64,000 nt of DNA. It comes from Acrocarpospora macrocephala. GTDB taxonomy: Bacteria; Actinomycetota; Actinomycetes; Streptosporangiales; Streptosporangiaceae. The stretch is from contig NZ_BLAE01000016.1 in the NCBI RefSeq assembly GCF_009687865.1, positions 62,001 to 126,000 on the forward strand, in the 5' to 3' direction. The translations under genes were made by a program, and so were the position numbers. Positions 35,845 to 45,241 of the stretch are shown in pieces. Each line of letters starts with the position of its first letter. Position 1 is the stretch's first letter. The notes under the pieces were generated by a model. The model was not told the DNA's origin, did not search any database, and saw only the letters and a list, made by a program, of their open reading frames with translations.

Positions 35845-36821
35845 CGGCTCGCGTTCAGGGCCGGCAGGACCTGGCCGAGGACGACGTCGAGTTGCTGGGG
35901 CTGACGCCACGAGGCGATCCGCAGCGTGACGTGGGAGACTCCTTGGCCGAACACCCGGCGCAGGTCATCCACGCACTGGTCGACTGTGCCCGCAGCGGTG
36001 ATCGTCGCCGTGGCGTCGGCGTCGAAGAAGCCCTCGCCGTAGTAGTGGTCGTAGAACCGGCGGGACTCCTCCAGGCAGGCCGCGCGATCGGTACCCACGT
36101 TGATGCTGTGGTAGGCGGCCAGCGGGAAGGAGTCCACGTCCCGGCCCTGCTCCTGGAGGAGCGGCGCCAGCTGGTCCCGGCAGTCCCGCAGGTACGTCGG
36201 GGTCAGGGCGATGGTGATGAAGCCGTCGGCCAATGTCGCGGCTCGGCGGAGCACCCGCTCGCCCCGCGGCCCGAGCGGTGGATTGGCGCTGAGCCAGATC
36301 GGGCAGTGCTCTTGAACCGGCGCGGGTTCGAGCTGGATGTCCTGATAACTGGCGAACTGTCCGTTGAAGGTGATCGGTTTGCCGGTCCAGAGGCGGCGTA
36401 CCAGAGGAATGAACTCCTCTACCCGTTTCACTCGGTCCTTGTCCGGGACACCGCCGAAGTTCCCGCCCTCCCGGGCGGAGGCGCCATCCCGCTTCTGGAG
36501 TCCGTTGCAGACCGCCAGCAGCATGCGTCCCTCGCTGAGCTGGTCCAGGGACGCCCACTGGAGGGCGAACAGCGCGGGGTCGCGTACCGGAAAACTCGCC
36601 ATGCAGCCCACGGCCAGCCGCACCCGTTCGGTCATGCCGGCGAGCACTCCCAGGCAGGCGATGGCTTCTGCACGGGCCTTGGAGGTGAGACTGTCACCCA
36701 CCCATATGGTGTCGACCAACCCAGACGCCTCCGCGACAGCGGCCATCTCCATGAGTTGCCGGTGAGTACCCACCCCGAAGAGTGCCCCACGCTGGGGAAT
36801 CGTCAGGCCGATTGAACGCAT
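35841..36821 (-). CDS. LLM-class F420-type oxidoreductase (second)
   Basis: A 326-residue LLM-family protein: RSIGLTIPQRGALFGVGT, VDTIWVGDSLTSKARAEA, VRLAVGCMASFPVRDPALF, and LSEGRMLLAVCNGLQ. It is about 50 residues longer than the first LLM protein and only distantly like it. ATG 36821 has GGAGG 8 nt upstream. It follows the substrate-binding lipoprotein gene by 100 nt in the same direction, so it may share that promoter. It could be an F420-dependent dehydrogenase/reductase or an FMN monooxygenase acting early on the imported compound. Confidence 0.82.
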   Translation of the reverse strand: MRSIGLTIPQRGALFGVGTHRQLMEMAAVAEASGLVDTIWVGDSLTSKARAEAIACLGVLAGMTERVRLAVGCMASFPVRDPALFALQWASLDQLSEGRMLLAVCNGLQKRDGASAREGGNFGGVPDKDRVKRVEEFIPLVRRLWTGKPITFNGQFASYQDIQLEPAPVQEHCPIWLSANPPLGPRGERVLRRAATLADGFITIALTPTYLRDCRDQLAPLLQEQGRDVDSFPLAAYHSINVGTDRAACLEESRRFYDHYYGEGFFDADATATITAAGTVDQCVDDLRRVFGQGVSHVTLRIASWRQPQQLDVVLGQVLPALNASR

Positions 36822-36921
36822 ATGACAGTCCTCCCTGATCGTCGCGGGCTGACCGGGCAGCCTGACGCGCAGAAGGTCCACAGCCCCGGTCGCCGCGCCG
36901 TGGCCGAGCGCGATTGGCTTG

Positions 36922-38010
36922 CTATGAGACGTGGAAGCCGAGGGCTTTGAGATACCGGAGGTCGTAGACCTGGTCCGGGGTCAGGTCCTGCTCGTACTGC
37001 AGCAGACCTCGGGCCCGGAAGAACATCTGAGCCTCGAGGTTCCGGGCGGCGGCGGTTTGGAACGTGGCGTCGAAGGCCGGCGGCTCCAGCGCGGCCAGCT
37101 TGCCCTTGTCCTGTTCGAGCGTCTTGGCCAGCGCGGTCAGAACCTTGTCGTCCTTGTGGTAGTCACCCTGGAGGTAGGTGGTGGTGGTCCGGGCCAGGGC
37201 CCGGACGAAGGCGACGCCGACGTCGGTCCGCCCCTGCATCTGCTGGGAGAACACCCAGCCGAACTGCGTTTGCGTCGGGTAGGCCCCCTTCAGGTATTCG
37301 CAGCAGTCGTCGTTCTCCAGAGCCACGTAGAACGGGGTCAGCAGCTGGGCGACCCCGGCTGCTCCGCTCTGCAGAGCCTGCGGCATCGCGGCCAGGTCGA
37401 ATCGCTCAATGATCAGGTCCGTCGGGGTGATCTCCTTGCCGCCCGGGAGGCCGGTGATGTACCTCCACAGTTCGTAAGAACTCGGACTGCCGTCTCCGGA
37501 CGAGGTGAGGATCTTCTTTCCCTTGAAACTCTCCGCTGAGCTCGGGTCCACGACTTTCCTGTTGACCCAGAATCCTTGCTGGCTTCCCTCCGGGCTGTAG
37601 GACCCCGGGAAAACCCACCGCAGCGGCGAACCCTGTCCGATCAGGTTCAAGGTCCCGGCGGTGAAGCTGGACGAGGTAACGTCGATCTTGCCCTGTGCCG
37701 TCAGCAGCAGGGACTCGTTCGGCGGGACGGACTGGATCTCGACGTCCAGGTTCTCCTTGTCGAACTCGCCCAATTCCTCGGCCAGCAGCATCTGCGCGTA
37801 AGACTCGGCCTTCGAAGTGATGCCGACGACAACCTTCTCCTTCTGAGGCAGCGGCGCCGGGGCGAGCGGATCGCCCGTCGCGGCGCTGATGGTCGGGGCG
37901 GCCTGACCGGCGGTGGTTCCCCCACCGCCACCGGTGCCGCACGCCGTCACGGCGAGCAGCCCTGCCATGAGCGTTCCGAGAAGACGCGTCGATCGTGGTC
38001 TATGGGGCAT
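36922..38010 (-). CDS. ABC importer substrate-binding lipoprotein (NMT1/SsuA type), copy 1
   Basis: A 362-residue secreted lipoprotein with signal LLGTLMAGLLAVTAC (lipobox Cys) followed by a Gly/Thr linker. VVVGITSKAESYAQMLLAEELG and KENLDVEIQSVPP are the usual start of NMT1/THI5-like periplasmic binding proteins for sulfonates, nitrate, pyrimidines or aromatic acids. Both this protein and the one at 46683-47786 contain a Cys-Cys pair (DDCCEYLKGAY here), unusual outside the cell. It probably delivers substrate to the permease/ATPase encoded at 53467-55121. ATG 38010 with GAGGAG upstream. Confidence 0.85.
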   Translation of the reverse strand: MPHRPRSTRLLGTLMAGLLAVTACGTGGGGGTTAGQAAPTISAATGDPLAPAPLPQKEKVVVGITSKAESYAQMLLAEELGEFDKENLDVEIQSVPPNESLLLTAQGKIDVTSSSFTAGTLNLIGQGSPLRWVFPGSYSPEGSQQGFWVNRKVVDPSSAESFKGKKILTSSGDGSPSSYELWRYITGLPGGKEITPTDLIIERFDLAAMPQALQSGAAGVAQLLTPFYVALENDDCCEYLKGAYPTQTQFGWVFSQQMQGRTDVGVAFVRALARTTTTYLQGDYHKDDKVLTALAKTLEQDKGKLAALEPPAFDATFQTAAARNLEAQMFFRARGLLQYEQDLTPDQVYDLRYLKALGFHVS

Positions 38011-38059
38011 GCCAACCAACTCCTCGTTCGGGAACCATGAAGAGTGTGTGAAATGTCTC

Positions 38060-38076
38060 GTTACGCCTGGCATTAA
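38060..38076 (-). promoter_or_regulatory. Catabolic operator, site 5 (leftward)
   Basis: TTAATGCCAGGCGTAAC in the direction of transcription, 49 nt before the ATG of the binding lipoprotein gene. The divergent promoter region also carries site 6 for the opposite direction. Confidence 0.65.
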
Positions 38077-38096
38077 CCCCAGCGAGCCTCGCGGCC

Positions 38097-38113
38097 GTAA
38101 CGGCGGCGGTAAT
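38097..38113 (+). promoter_or_regulatory. Catabolic operator, site 6 (rightward)
   Basis: GTAACGGCGGCGGTAAT on the plus strand, 54 nt before the ATG of the CoA-ligase gene at 38168. Its orientation is opposite to site 5, each copy facing its own gene. Confidence 0.7.
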
Positions 38114-38167
38114 CCCGGCCGGGACATCCTGCACGGACGAACCCCGTGCCAAGGAGGCCCTGCCGCC

Positions 38168-40243
38168 ATGTCGATCCGCCACGAGGACCCGCCAGAGCCG
38201 CCGCTCGAACTGATCTACCGGCCCCGGTCGATCGCGGTCGTGGGCGCGCACGAACAACGCGGCGGACTCGGCCGGATCACCCAGCAGGCGATCGACAAGG
38301 CACGCTCCGTCGGCGGCACCTTCCACCCGGTGAACCCCACCAAGACGCAGGTCCACGGGTACGACTGCGTGCCCGACCTGGCCTCGGTCGGCGTCCCGAT
38401 CGACGTGGCCGTCATCCTCACCGCCAACCCGATCGGCGTGATCGAGGACGCGGCGGACGCCGGGGTGAAGGTCGGCTTCTACGTCGTCTTCGCCAACGGC
38501 TTCTCCGAGGTCGGCACCGAGGAGGGCCGCGAGAAGGAGGAACGCCTGCTGCGCGCGGTACGCCGGGCGGGCTCCCGGCTGATCGGCCCCAACACCAACG
38601 GCAACGCCTGGGAGCCGCTGCTCCCGCTGCCCGGTAAGAAGATCGCGCTCGTCTCGCAGAGCGGGGTGCAGGGCCGTCCGCTCACCCAAGCGCAGGAACT
38701 AGGGGTGGCCCTGAGCTACTGGGCGCCGACCGGCAACGAGACCGACCTCGAATCCAGCGACTTCATCGAATGGTTCACCCAGGACCCCGGCACGGCCGTC
38801 GTCTGCGCCTACATCGAGGGTTTCCGGTCCGGCCAGAAGCTGCGCTCGGCGGCCATCGCGGCGGTCGAACGCGGCAAACCGATCGTGGCGGTGAAGATCG
38901 GCCGCAGCGTGGCCGGCAGCGCGATGGCCCAGTCGCACACCGGCCACCTGGCGGGTTCCGACGAGGTCTTCGACGCCTTCTTCGAGCAGTACGGCATCAC
39001 CCGCGTCGACGACCTCGACGAATGGGTCGAGGTGGCGACCGCGCTGGCCCGCTGCCCCGTACCGACCGCCGACGGCGTGGTCATCTCCAGCGTGTCCGGT
39101 GGCACCGCCGCGCACTTGGCGGACCTCGCGGCGGCGGCCGGGCTGCACCTGCCCGAGTTGTCGCCCGGGACGCGGGCCGCCCTGCACGAGATCATCCCGC
39201 GCGAGTTCAGCGTGTCGAACCCGGTCGACAACGGCGGCGGCATCATGCGGACCGGCGCCGGGCCGAAGATCTGGGAGTTGTGCCTGAACGACCCGCACAT
39301 CGGGTTGCTGCTCTCCCCGATCCCGGCCGCGAGCCCCGGGCTGACCGAGGCGGTCGGGGAGACGATCGTCGAAGTCGCCCGGCTGAGCAACAAGCCGATC
39401 CTCCCCATCTGGTCCGGCCCGTCGGCCGACCACCCGACCTACCGGTTGTTGTGGGAGGCGGGCCTACCGGTCTTCCGTAACTTCCGCAACGCCCTGGCCG
39501 CCGCGAAGTCCCTCCTGGGACATCCGGCGCGGAACGAGGAAACCCGCGAGGTCGTCCGGCTGGCCCGCTCGCTGCCGCCGCTGACGTCCTCCCCGGGTGC
39601 GGTCACCACGCTGGAGGAGAACGAGGCCACCGGCTGGCTGGAGAAACGGGGCCTGCGGTTCGCCCGCCACGAACTGGCCGCGAACGTGGACGAGGCCGTC
39701 GCGCGTGCGGAGGACATCGGTTTCCCGGTCGTACTCAAGGGACGCGGCGCCGCCCACAAGACCGAACGGGGCTTCGTCGTCACCGGTCTCACCGACGGCG
39801 CGGCGGTGCGCGCGGCGGCCGGGCGGCTGCTGGGCGACGGCGCCACCGGGCTGCTGGTCGCCAGGCAGGAGAGCGGCGGCGTGGAGTTGCTGGTCGGCAT
39901 CGCCCAGGACGACGTGCTCGGGCCGGTGATCGTGGTCGGGTCCGGCGGGGTGACCGCCGAGGCGGTGCGTGACGTCCAGCGCTCGGTGCTGCCGCTGACG
40001 GCGCAGCGCGCGCACACAATGATCTCCCGGCTGCGTATCGCGCCGCTGCTCGACGGATGGCGGGGAGCACCGCCCGTGGACCGCGAGGCCATCGTGGAGA
40101 CCCTGCTCCTGCTGAGCCGGATCGCGGCCGAGGGCGAGGTGGTCGAACTCGACGTCAACCCGCTGCTGGCCAGACCTGACGGAGCGATCGGGCTGGACGC
40201 GCTCGTCCGCCTGCGCGAGTCGGGTCGGGAGCAGGCGAGGTGA
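38168..40243 (+). CDS. ADP-forming acyl-CoA synthetase (fused alpha-beta acetate-CoA ligase family)
   Basis: A 691-residue protein with the CoA-binding N-terminal domain (YRPRSIAVVGAHEQRGGLG), the ligase-CoA domain (KKIALVSQSGVQG) and a C-terminal ATP-grasp domain (FPVVLKGRGAAHKTERG, VELLVGIAQDDVLGPV). The phospho-His site SQ-equivalent QSHTGHLAG carries His257, matching the known active-site His of ADP-forming acetyl-CoA synthetases. It forms or cleaves an acyl-CoA with ATP/ADP and phosphate. Start ATG 38168 with AAGGAGG upstream. Followed after 333 nt by the thiolase-like gene in the same direction. In related actinomycete clusters such ligases activate unusual acids. Confidence 0.87.
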   Translation: MSIRHEDPPEPPLELIYRPRSIAVVGAHEQRGGLGRITQQAIDKARSVGGTFHPVNPTKTQVHGYDCVPDLASVGVPIDVAVILTANPIGVIEDAADAGVKVGFYVVFANGFSEVGTEEGREKEERLLRAVRRAGSRLIGPNTNGNAWEPLLPLPGKKIALVSQSGVQGRPLTQAQELGVALSYWAPTGNETDLESSDFIEWFTQDPGTAVVCAYIEGFRSGQKLRSAAIAAVERGKPIVAVKIGRSVAGSAMAQSHTGHLAGSDEVFDAFFEQYGITRVDDLDEWVEVATALARCPVPTADGVVISSVSGGTAAHLADLAAAAGLHLPELSPGTRAALHEIIPREFSVSNPVDNGGGIMRTGAGPKIWELCLNDPHIGLLLSPIPAASPGLTEAVGETIVEVARLSNKPILPIWSGPSADHPTYRLLWEAGLPVFRNFRNALAAAKSLLGHPARNEETREVVRLARSLPPLTSSPGAVTTLEENEATGWLEKRGLRFARHELAANVDEAVARAEDIGFPVVLKGRGAAHKTERGFVVTGLTDGAAVRAAAGRLLGDGATGLLVARQESGGVELLVGIAQDDVLGPVIVVGSGGVTAEAVRDVQRSVLPLTAQRAHTMISRLRIAPLLDGWRGAPPVDREAIVETLLLLSRIAAEGEVVELDVNPLLARPDGAIGLDALVRLRESGREQAR

Positions 40244-40576
40244 TGATGTCTGACGGTAGGGCCCAGGGCCTTTGTTCCGCCTGGACGTGCGGTTCTCCCG
40301 CACCCAGCTCACCGACGCCGTTCACCGGCGGCATGCGGACGCGGCAGGCTTCACTTCACGTTACGGACCGCACAGTTGCACGCCCCCTCAAGAGACGCTC
40401 GACGCTGGGCTTCGACCCCGCCCGTTTCCAGACGAAGCCGCCAGCCTGCTACCGGGCTCCCTGACGACTACCCGGACCGGACTTCCACCGGCAAGCGACG
40501 ACGAGCTTACGCAACCGACCGTCAACCACTCATTCGATCAATCACCAATCACTACTGGACACGCAGGGGAAAAGGC
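40244..40576 (+). other. Intergenic region before the thiolase-like gene
   Basis: 333 bp without a convincing gene. A lone GTTAC at 40357 has no partner half-site 12 bp away, so I do not count it as an operator. The segment may hold a separate promoter or be read through from the ligase gene. Confidence 0.4.
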
Positions 40577-41710
40577 ATGAACCGGCAGGCGGCAATCGTC
40601 GGAATCGGCGCGTTCCCGTTCTCCAAAAGCAGCGGCACCTCGGAGTGGCGCATGGGCTCCCTGGCCGCGCTGGAGGCGCTCCGCGACGCGGGCCTGACCC
40701 CCAGGGACGTGGACGGGGTCTTCCGGTCGACCATGGAGGCGACCACCGAGTCGGCGATGGCCCGGGGCCTGGGCATTCCCGACGTTAGGGCCTTCGGCGC
40801 GGTCGACTACGGCGGCGGCGGCATCGTGCCGATGGTGTCCCACGCCGCGCTGGCCGTCGAGTCGGGTATGGCCGAGGTCGTGCTGACCTGGCGGGCCCGG
40901 GTGCGCAAGTCAGGCCCCAGGCCCTGGATGCAGCGCGGCTCCGGCGGCAGCAGCGACCAGCAGCACTACGAACGGGTCTTCGGCATCGCCCGCCCGGTCG
41001 ACTCGACCGCGATCCTGGCCCGGCTCTGGGCCGAGCGTTACAACTGGAAACCCGAGGACCTGGGGCGCATCGCCATCACGATCCGCGAGCACGCCCGCCG
41101 CAACCCGATGGCGATGATGCAGCGCGAGCTCACCATGGAGCAGTACCTCGGCTCGCGCATGATCGCCGACCCGCTGCGGCTGTTCGACTGCTGCCTGGAG
41201 TCCGACGGCGCGGTCGCCCTGGTGCTCACTACCGCCGAACGTGCCCGCGACCTGCGCCCCGACCCGGCCTACGTCACCGCCTACGCGATGGCCACCGGCC
41301 CCGACTCCTACAACATCAGCCAGTGGTACGGCGAACCCTTGGGCCGTACCCAGGGCTGGTACGCCGCCAGGGAACTCTGGCGCCGGACCGAGCTGCGCCC
41401 GGCCGACATCGACGCCATCCAGTGGTACGACGCCTTCACCCCTGAGGTCGCTATCAGCTTCGAGGAGTACGGCTTCTGCGGCGAAGGCGAGGTGATGGAG
41501 ATGCTCGCCGCCGGGGAGCACGCGCCCTACAACACGGCCGGGGGATGCATGTCCGAGGCATACCTCCACGGCATCAACCTGTTCAGCGAGGCCGTCCGGC
41601 AGGTGCGCGGCACCTCGACCGACCAGGTGGACGGCGCCGAACACGTCCTGGTGACCAGTGGAAACACCACGCCCAACGGAGCGATGATCCTTTCTGGGAG
41701 CCCCCGATGA
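40577..41710 (+). CDS. Thiolase-fold lipid-transfer-type protein without nucleophilic Cys (retro-aldolase-like)
   Basis: A 377-residue thiolase superfamily protein: RQAAIVGIGAFPFSKSSGTS at the start and QWYDAFTPEVAISFEEYG and HAPYNTAGGCMSEAYLHG near the end. At the place of the thiolase nucleophile it reads AVDYGGGGIVPMVSHAAL, with no Cys. This is the pattern of SCP2-thiolase-like enzymes such as Ltp2, which work as retro-aldolases on side-chain acyl-CoAs together with a DUF35 partner. That partner is encoded next (ATGA overlap). I infer a C-C cleavage releasing a short acyl-CoA. Confidence 0.82.
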   Translation: MNRQAAIVGIGAFPFSKSSGTSEWRMGSLAALEALRDAGLTPRDVDGVFRSTMEATTESAMARGLGIPDVRAFGAVDYGGGGIVPMVSHAALAVESGMAEVVLTWRARVRKSGPRPWMQRGSGGSSDQQHYERVFGIARPVDSTAILARLWAERYNWKPEDLGRIAITIREHARRNPMAMMQRELTMEQYLGSRMIADPLRLFDCCLESDGAVALVLTTAERARDLRPDPAYVTAYAMATGPDSYNISQWYGEPLGRTQGWYAARELWRRTELRPADIDAIQWYDAFTPEVAISFEEYGFCGEGEVMEMLAAGEHAPYNTAGGCMSEAYLHGINLFSEAVRQVRGTSTDQVDGAEHVLVTSGNTTPNGAMILSGSPR

Positions 41711-42135
41711 GCCTGTTCCCCGTACCCGCGCCGGACCAGATCGGCGAGCCGTTCTGGGCGGCGGTCGCCGAACGGCGGCTGACCGTGCAGCGCTGCCCGG
41801 CCTGCCGGGAGTGGACCTGGCAGCCCAAGCCCGTGTGCCCGGCCTGCGGCTCGCCGGACCTGACCTGGGAGGCGGTGAGCGGCCGGGCGACGGTCTGCTC
41901 GTGGACGACGCCCCGCCCGCCCGTGCTGCCCGCCTTCGAGTCACTGGTGCCGTTCGTGGTGCTGCTGGTCGAGCTCGACGAGGGGGTCAGGATGGTCGGG
42001 CAGCTCGTCGGCGACGCGGGTGACCTGTTGCGTACCGACGGAACTGACGTGACCTTCAGCATCGGCACCCGCGTCACCCTGCGCTGGCGTGACCAGGACG
42101 GCCAGTGGTTGCCGTCGTGGGCGGTGGACCGATGA
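41707..42135 (+). CDS. DUF35 (Zn-ribbon/OB-fold) partner of the thiolase-like protein
   Basis: A 142-residue protein with the rubredoxin-like zinc ribbon QRCPACREWTWQPKPVCPAC (two CPxC pairs) followed by an OB-fold (VCSWTTPRPPVLPAFESLVP). In steroid side-chain catabolism such proteins bind the thiolase-like subunit and hold the acyl-CoA. The start ATG overlaps the thiolase-like stop (ATGA), supporting complex formation. Confidence 0.88.
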   Translation: MSLFPVPAPDQIGEPFWAAVAERRLTVQRCPACREWTWQPKPVCPACGSPDLTWEAVSGRATVCSWTTPRPPVLPAFESLVPFVVLLVELDEGVRMVGQLVGDAGDLLRTDGTDVTFSIGTRVTLRWRDQDGQWLPSWAVDR

Positions 42136-42443
42136 TCCGCGCCGAACGGGTCTACGTCGTCGAACTGCGCCCGACCCCCGCGCGATACGAGAAGTCCGCC
42201 GAGTTCGAGCGCATCCTGCCCGCCCACCTGGACTGGGTCGCCCGGCGCCAGCACGACGGCGTGCTGCTGGCCACCGGGCCGTTCGTCGACGAGGAGACCG
42301 GTCAGAACACCGGCCACGGCCTGTTCCTGTTCCGGCTGCCGACGGCGGCGGAGGTGGCCGCCGTTGTGGCGGAGGATCCGCAGGTGATCGGCGGCTTCAA
42401 GGAGCCCGAGATCCGCCCGTGGCTGATGCGGACGATCCTGTGA
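42132..42443 (+). CDS. YCII-domain protein
   Basis: A 103-residue ferredoxin-like alpha/beta-barrel protein of the YCII family: YVVELRPTPARYEKSAEFER, LPAHLDWVARRQHDGVLLATGPF, and the GLFLFRLPTAAEVAAVV segment. The His-Asp pair in AHLDW is the usual active-site pair of this family, which contains dehydrochlorinase-like and isomerase-like members. ATGA overlaps on both sides couple it to DUF35 and the next gene. Its reaction is unknown; it may handle a pathway intermediate. Confidence 0.72.
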   Translation: MIRAERVYVVELRPTPARYEKSAEFERILPAHLDWVARRQHDGVLLATGPFVDEETGQNTGHGLFLFRLPTAAEVAAVVAEDPQVIGGFKEPEIRPWLMRTIL

Positions 42444-42991
42444 CCGCCCTGGAAGGATTGATCTTCACCCTCGTGGAGCCGCACCCGGGGCACCACGAGG
42501 AGTTCCTGGCCTGGTACCGGGACGACCACTTCTACGGCGGGGCGATGGCCGGACCGGGGGTCGTGGCCGGACGCCGCTGGAGCGCCCCGGGCCGGGGCAG
42601 CTTCCTCGGCACGTTCTTCCTCGCCGAGGGTTATCTGGAGGAGTACGAGCGCTGGTCCGCCACGACCCACCCGGACCTGGCCAGGCGGGGCCGGATGTTC
42701 GCCGCGCGCGACCACGTCCACCGGGGCCGCTACCGCCTGCGGGAGCCCGCGCCGCGCCGGGCCATCGCCGCGCTCGACACCCCCTACGAGGCACTTCTCG
42801 TCACCCTCTGGGCGGGAGAACCGCACCACCCCGCCGAGGGCCTGGCCCTGGCCTTCGAGCCGCACGGCAGCACCGTGTCCGAGCTGGTCCCCGCAGGCGA
42901 CCACCTGCTCCTGCTGACCTTCCTGAACTCCCCGCCCGAGCAGCCACCGGACGCCCTCTGGTCCCGCGTCTTCACCCCGTCGCGGGATTGA
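42440..42991 (+). CDS. EthD/dimeric alpha-beta barrel-like protein
   Basis: A 183-residue protein: GLIFTLVEPHPGHHEEFLAWYRDDHF, then FLGTFFLAEGYLEEYERW, and a second related half (PYEALLVTLWAGEPHH). The layout suggests two ferredoxin-like dimeric barrel units, as in EthD-type proteins found near P450 and ring-degradation genes. The GTG start overlaps the YCII stop (GTGA). The last 20 nt overlap the converging alcohol dehydrogenase gene. No catalytic residue can be named. Confidence 0.6.
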   Translation: MTALEGLIFTLVEPHPGHHEEFLAWYRDDHFYGGAMAGPGVVAGRRWSAPGRGSFLGTFFLAEGYLEEYERWSATTHPDLARRGRMFAARDHVHRGRYRLREPAPRRAIAALDTPYEALLVTLWAGEPHHPAEGLALAFEPHGSTVSELVPAGDHLLLLTFLNSPPEQPPDALWSRVFTPSRD

Positions 42992-43994
42992 GCACGGCCC
43001 GCCCGACGATCTCGCCCCGATCCAGGCGCCGGTAGACCTCCGGCGCCTGTTCGAGCGGGAACGTCTCCACCTCGGCCCCGATCAGACCGGCTCTGGCGAG
43101 TTCCACCACCTCATGCAGGTCCGGAATCGAGCCCATGCCGGTGACCGCCACCGAGCACTCCTTGGGGATCGAGGCGAAGGTCAGCGGCAGGGTGCCCATC
43201 GCGGCGCCGACCAGGGTCAGGTGACCGAAGATCCGGGCCGAGGCGGCGGCGAAGGCCAGCGTCGCATCGGTGCCCACGAAGTCGATGACCAGCGAGGCCC
43301 CTTCGCCCTTCGTCAGCTCACGGACACCCTCGATCGCGTCGGCTCCCGCGAGGAACGCGTCCGCGCCGAGACGACGGGCCAGCGCGAGTTTCCGCTCGTC
43401 GGTGTCCACGGCGATGATCCGGGCCGTGGTGATGGCCCGCGCGATTTGCACCGCCATGTGCCCCAGCCCGCCCACGCCGATGACCAGAACGGTGTGCCCC
43501 GGCCCTACGAGCACCGGCGACGAGCGCCGGACGGCGTGATAGGCGGTCAGGCCGGCATCCGCCAGCGGCCCGGCGGTGCGCGGATCGAGCCCGTCCAGCG
43601 GCACGAGATACCGCTCCGACGGTACGAGCTGGTATTCCGCCAGACCGCCGTCCGCGCCCATTCCGGCCATCGGGCCTCGGTCGACGCACCAGTGGTCGAG
43701 TCCCTGGCGGCAGCGTACGCACCGGCCGCACGCCCACGAGATGTAGACGAGCACGGGGTCACCGACCGCGAGCCGCCCGGCGCCGGGGCCGACCGCCGCC
43801 ACCCATCCGGCGGTCTCGTGGCCCAGGGTGAAGGGCACCGGGCCCCCGGCGGACCTGTTCATGATGGACAGATCCGAGTGGCACGCGCCGACCCCGCCGA
43901 CCCGGACCAGCACCTCGCTGGGTCCCGGTTCCGGTACCGGCACGTCGACCAGTTCGGGCGGCTTGCCCCACTCCAGCAGGCGGAACGCTCTCAC
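42972..43994 (-). CDS. Zinc-dependent alcohol dehydrogenase (MDR family)
   Basis: A 340-residue MDR dehydrogenase: [12 protein letters not shown] (zinc Cys), [13 protein letters not shown] (zinc His-Glu), four structural Cys in [15 protein letters not shown], and [19 protein letters not shown] for NAD. The GTG start overlaps the P450 stop (GTGA), so alcohol made by the P450 could be oxidised directly. The frame extends far upstream in antisense to the ALDH gene, but that extension is not coding. It converges on the gene ending at 42991. Confidence 0.9.
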   Translation of the reverse strand: MRAFRLLEWGKPPELVDVPVPEPGPSEVLVRVGGVGACHSDLSIMNRSAGGPVPFTLGHETAGWVAAVGPGAGRLAVGDPVLVYISWACGRCVRCRQGLDHWCVDRGPMAGMGADGGLAEYQLVPSERYLVPLDGLDPRTAGPLADAGLTAYHAVRRSSPVLVGPGHTVLVIGVGGLGHMAVQIARAITTARIIAVDTDERKLALARRLGADAFLAGADAIEGVRELTKGEGASLVIDFVGTDATLAFAAASARIFGHLTLVGAAMGTLPLTFASIPKECSVAVTGMGSIPDLHEVVELARAGLIGAEVETFPLEQAPEVYRRLDRGEIVGRAVLNPATG

Positions 43995-45169
43995 GCGGCC
44001 CCCACGGGAAAGGTGACGCGCAGCGCGTGCATCTCGCGGTTCATGCCGGGGGTCCACTCCACCGCGTCGGGGTCGACGAGCCGGTAGTCCGGGATGCGCC
44101 GCAGGACCTCCTCGACGACGATCCGGATCTCCAGCCGGGCCAGGTGCTCGCCGAGGCACTTGTGGGCCCCGGCGCCGAACGCCAGATGGTGGTTGGTCCG
44201 GCGGTCCAGCTTGAAGTCGTCCGGGTCGTCGAACTTGCGGTCGTCCCGGTTCGCCGAACCCCAGAGCAGGCCGACCTTGTCGCCCTGGCTGAACCGGTGC
44301 CCGGCGAACTCGCAGTCGGTCCGTACCGTGCGGGCGAGCTGGATCTGCGGGGCGTCGTACCGCAATCCCTCCTCGACGGCGGCCGGGATCAGCTCGGGGT
44401 GCGCGATGAGGGCCGCCCGGACGGCGGGGTTGAGGCCGATGTGGCGCAGCAGGTTGGCGATGGCGTTGACCGTCGTCTCGTGACCGGCCACCCCGACCAG
44501 CGAGGCGATGCCGAGGATCCGTTCGTCCGGCAGCGGCGCGCCGTCCATCTCCTCGGCGACGAGGTGGCTGAGCAGGTCGTCCTTCGGGTCGGCGCGCTTG
44601 TCCCGCAGCAGGTCCGACAGGTAGCCGAACAACTCGGCGGAGGCTTCCTCGTTCGCCCCGTGCTCCTGCTCGCGTGAGCTCTTGATGAGCCTGGCCACCC
44701 AGGTACGCAGCAGCGTCCAGTCCTCCACCCGCATGCCCAGCAGATGGGCCACCACGACCGGCGGCACCGGCTCGGCGATCTCCTTGTAGAAGTCGGCCTC
44801 CCCCAGGCCGACGATGCCGTCGATGGCGCCGGTGATGACGTCGCGGATCACCCGCTCGAAGTTCGAGGCGGCGGCCGGGCGAAAGTACGGCAGCAACATC
44901 CTCCGGTACGCCGTGTGCTCCGGCGGGTCCACTTCGAGCGGAATGGCGGGAACGGGCCGCCCGAACGCCGGGATCGTCACCCCCTGGGCGGTGCTGAACA
45001 ACTCGTGGTTCATCGCCGCCCGGCGGACGTCGTCGTAGCGGGTCAGCGTGTAGTAGCCGCCGTACCGTTCGCTGTGCGCGACCGGGCTCGCGTCCCTGAC
45101 CTCCTTGAACGTCTCGTAGAGGCACTCGTGGATGTTCTCGTCGTTCACGTCGAGCCGCGGCAGCGTCAT
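43991..45169 (-). CDS. Cytochrome P450 (third)
   Basis: A 392-residue P450: [16 protein letters not shown] (I-helix, full AGxET), EEGLRYD (ExxR), [17 protein letters not shown] (haem Cys). ATG 45169 has GGAG 7 nt upstream. It is followed by an alcohol dehydrogenase and lies divergent to an aldehyde dehydrogenase, so P450, alcohol dehydrogenase and ALDH together could turn a methyl or methylene group into an acid. Electron donors must come from elsewhere in the island. Confidence 0.9.
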   Translation of the reverse strand: MTLPRLDVNDENIHECLYETFKEVRDASPVAHSERYGGYYTLTRYDDVRRAAMNHELFSTAQGVTIPAFGRPVPAIPLEVDPPEHTAYRRMLLPYFRPAAASNFERVIRDVITGAIDGIVGLGEADFYKEIAEPVPPVVVAHLLGMRVEDWTLLRTWVARLIKSSREQEHGANEEASAELFGYLSDLLRDKRADPKDDLLSHLVAEEMDGAPLPDERILGIASLVGVAGHETTVNAIANLLRHIGLNPAVRAALIAHPELIPAAVEEGLRYDAPQIQLARTVRTDCEFAGHRFSQGDKVGLLWGSANRDDRKFDDPDDFKLDRRTNHHLAFGAGAHKCLGEHLARLEIRIVVEEVLRRIPDYRLVDPDAVEWTPGMNREMHALRVTFPVGAA

Positions 45170-45224
45170 CGCCTGCTCCGTTCCGTGGAATCCGGCTTTC
45201 CGCCACCCACGGTGGCCGGGCCGC

Positions 45225-45241
45225 ATTACCGTCCCCGTTAA
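45225..45241 (-). promoter_or_regulatory. Catabolic operator, site 7 (leftward, shares a half-site)
   Basis: TTAACGGGGACGGTAAT in the direction of transcription, 55 nt before the ATG of the P450 gene. Its outer half-site is part of the palindrome GTTAAC (45237-45242) that also serves site 8. Confidence 0.65.

Noticed and set aside
40357-40373. GTTACGG before the thiolase-like gene as a further operator
   Set aside because: No RTAAY/GTTAC partner lies 12 bp away and the orientation is wrong for the downstream gene.
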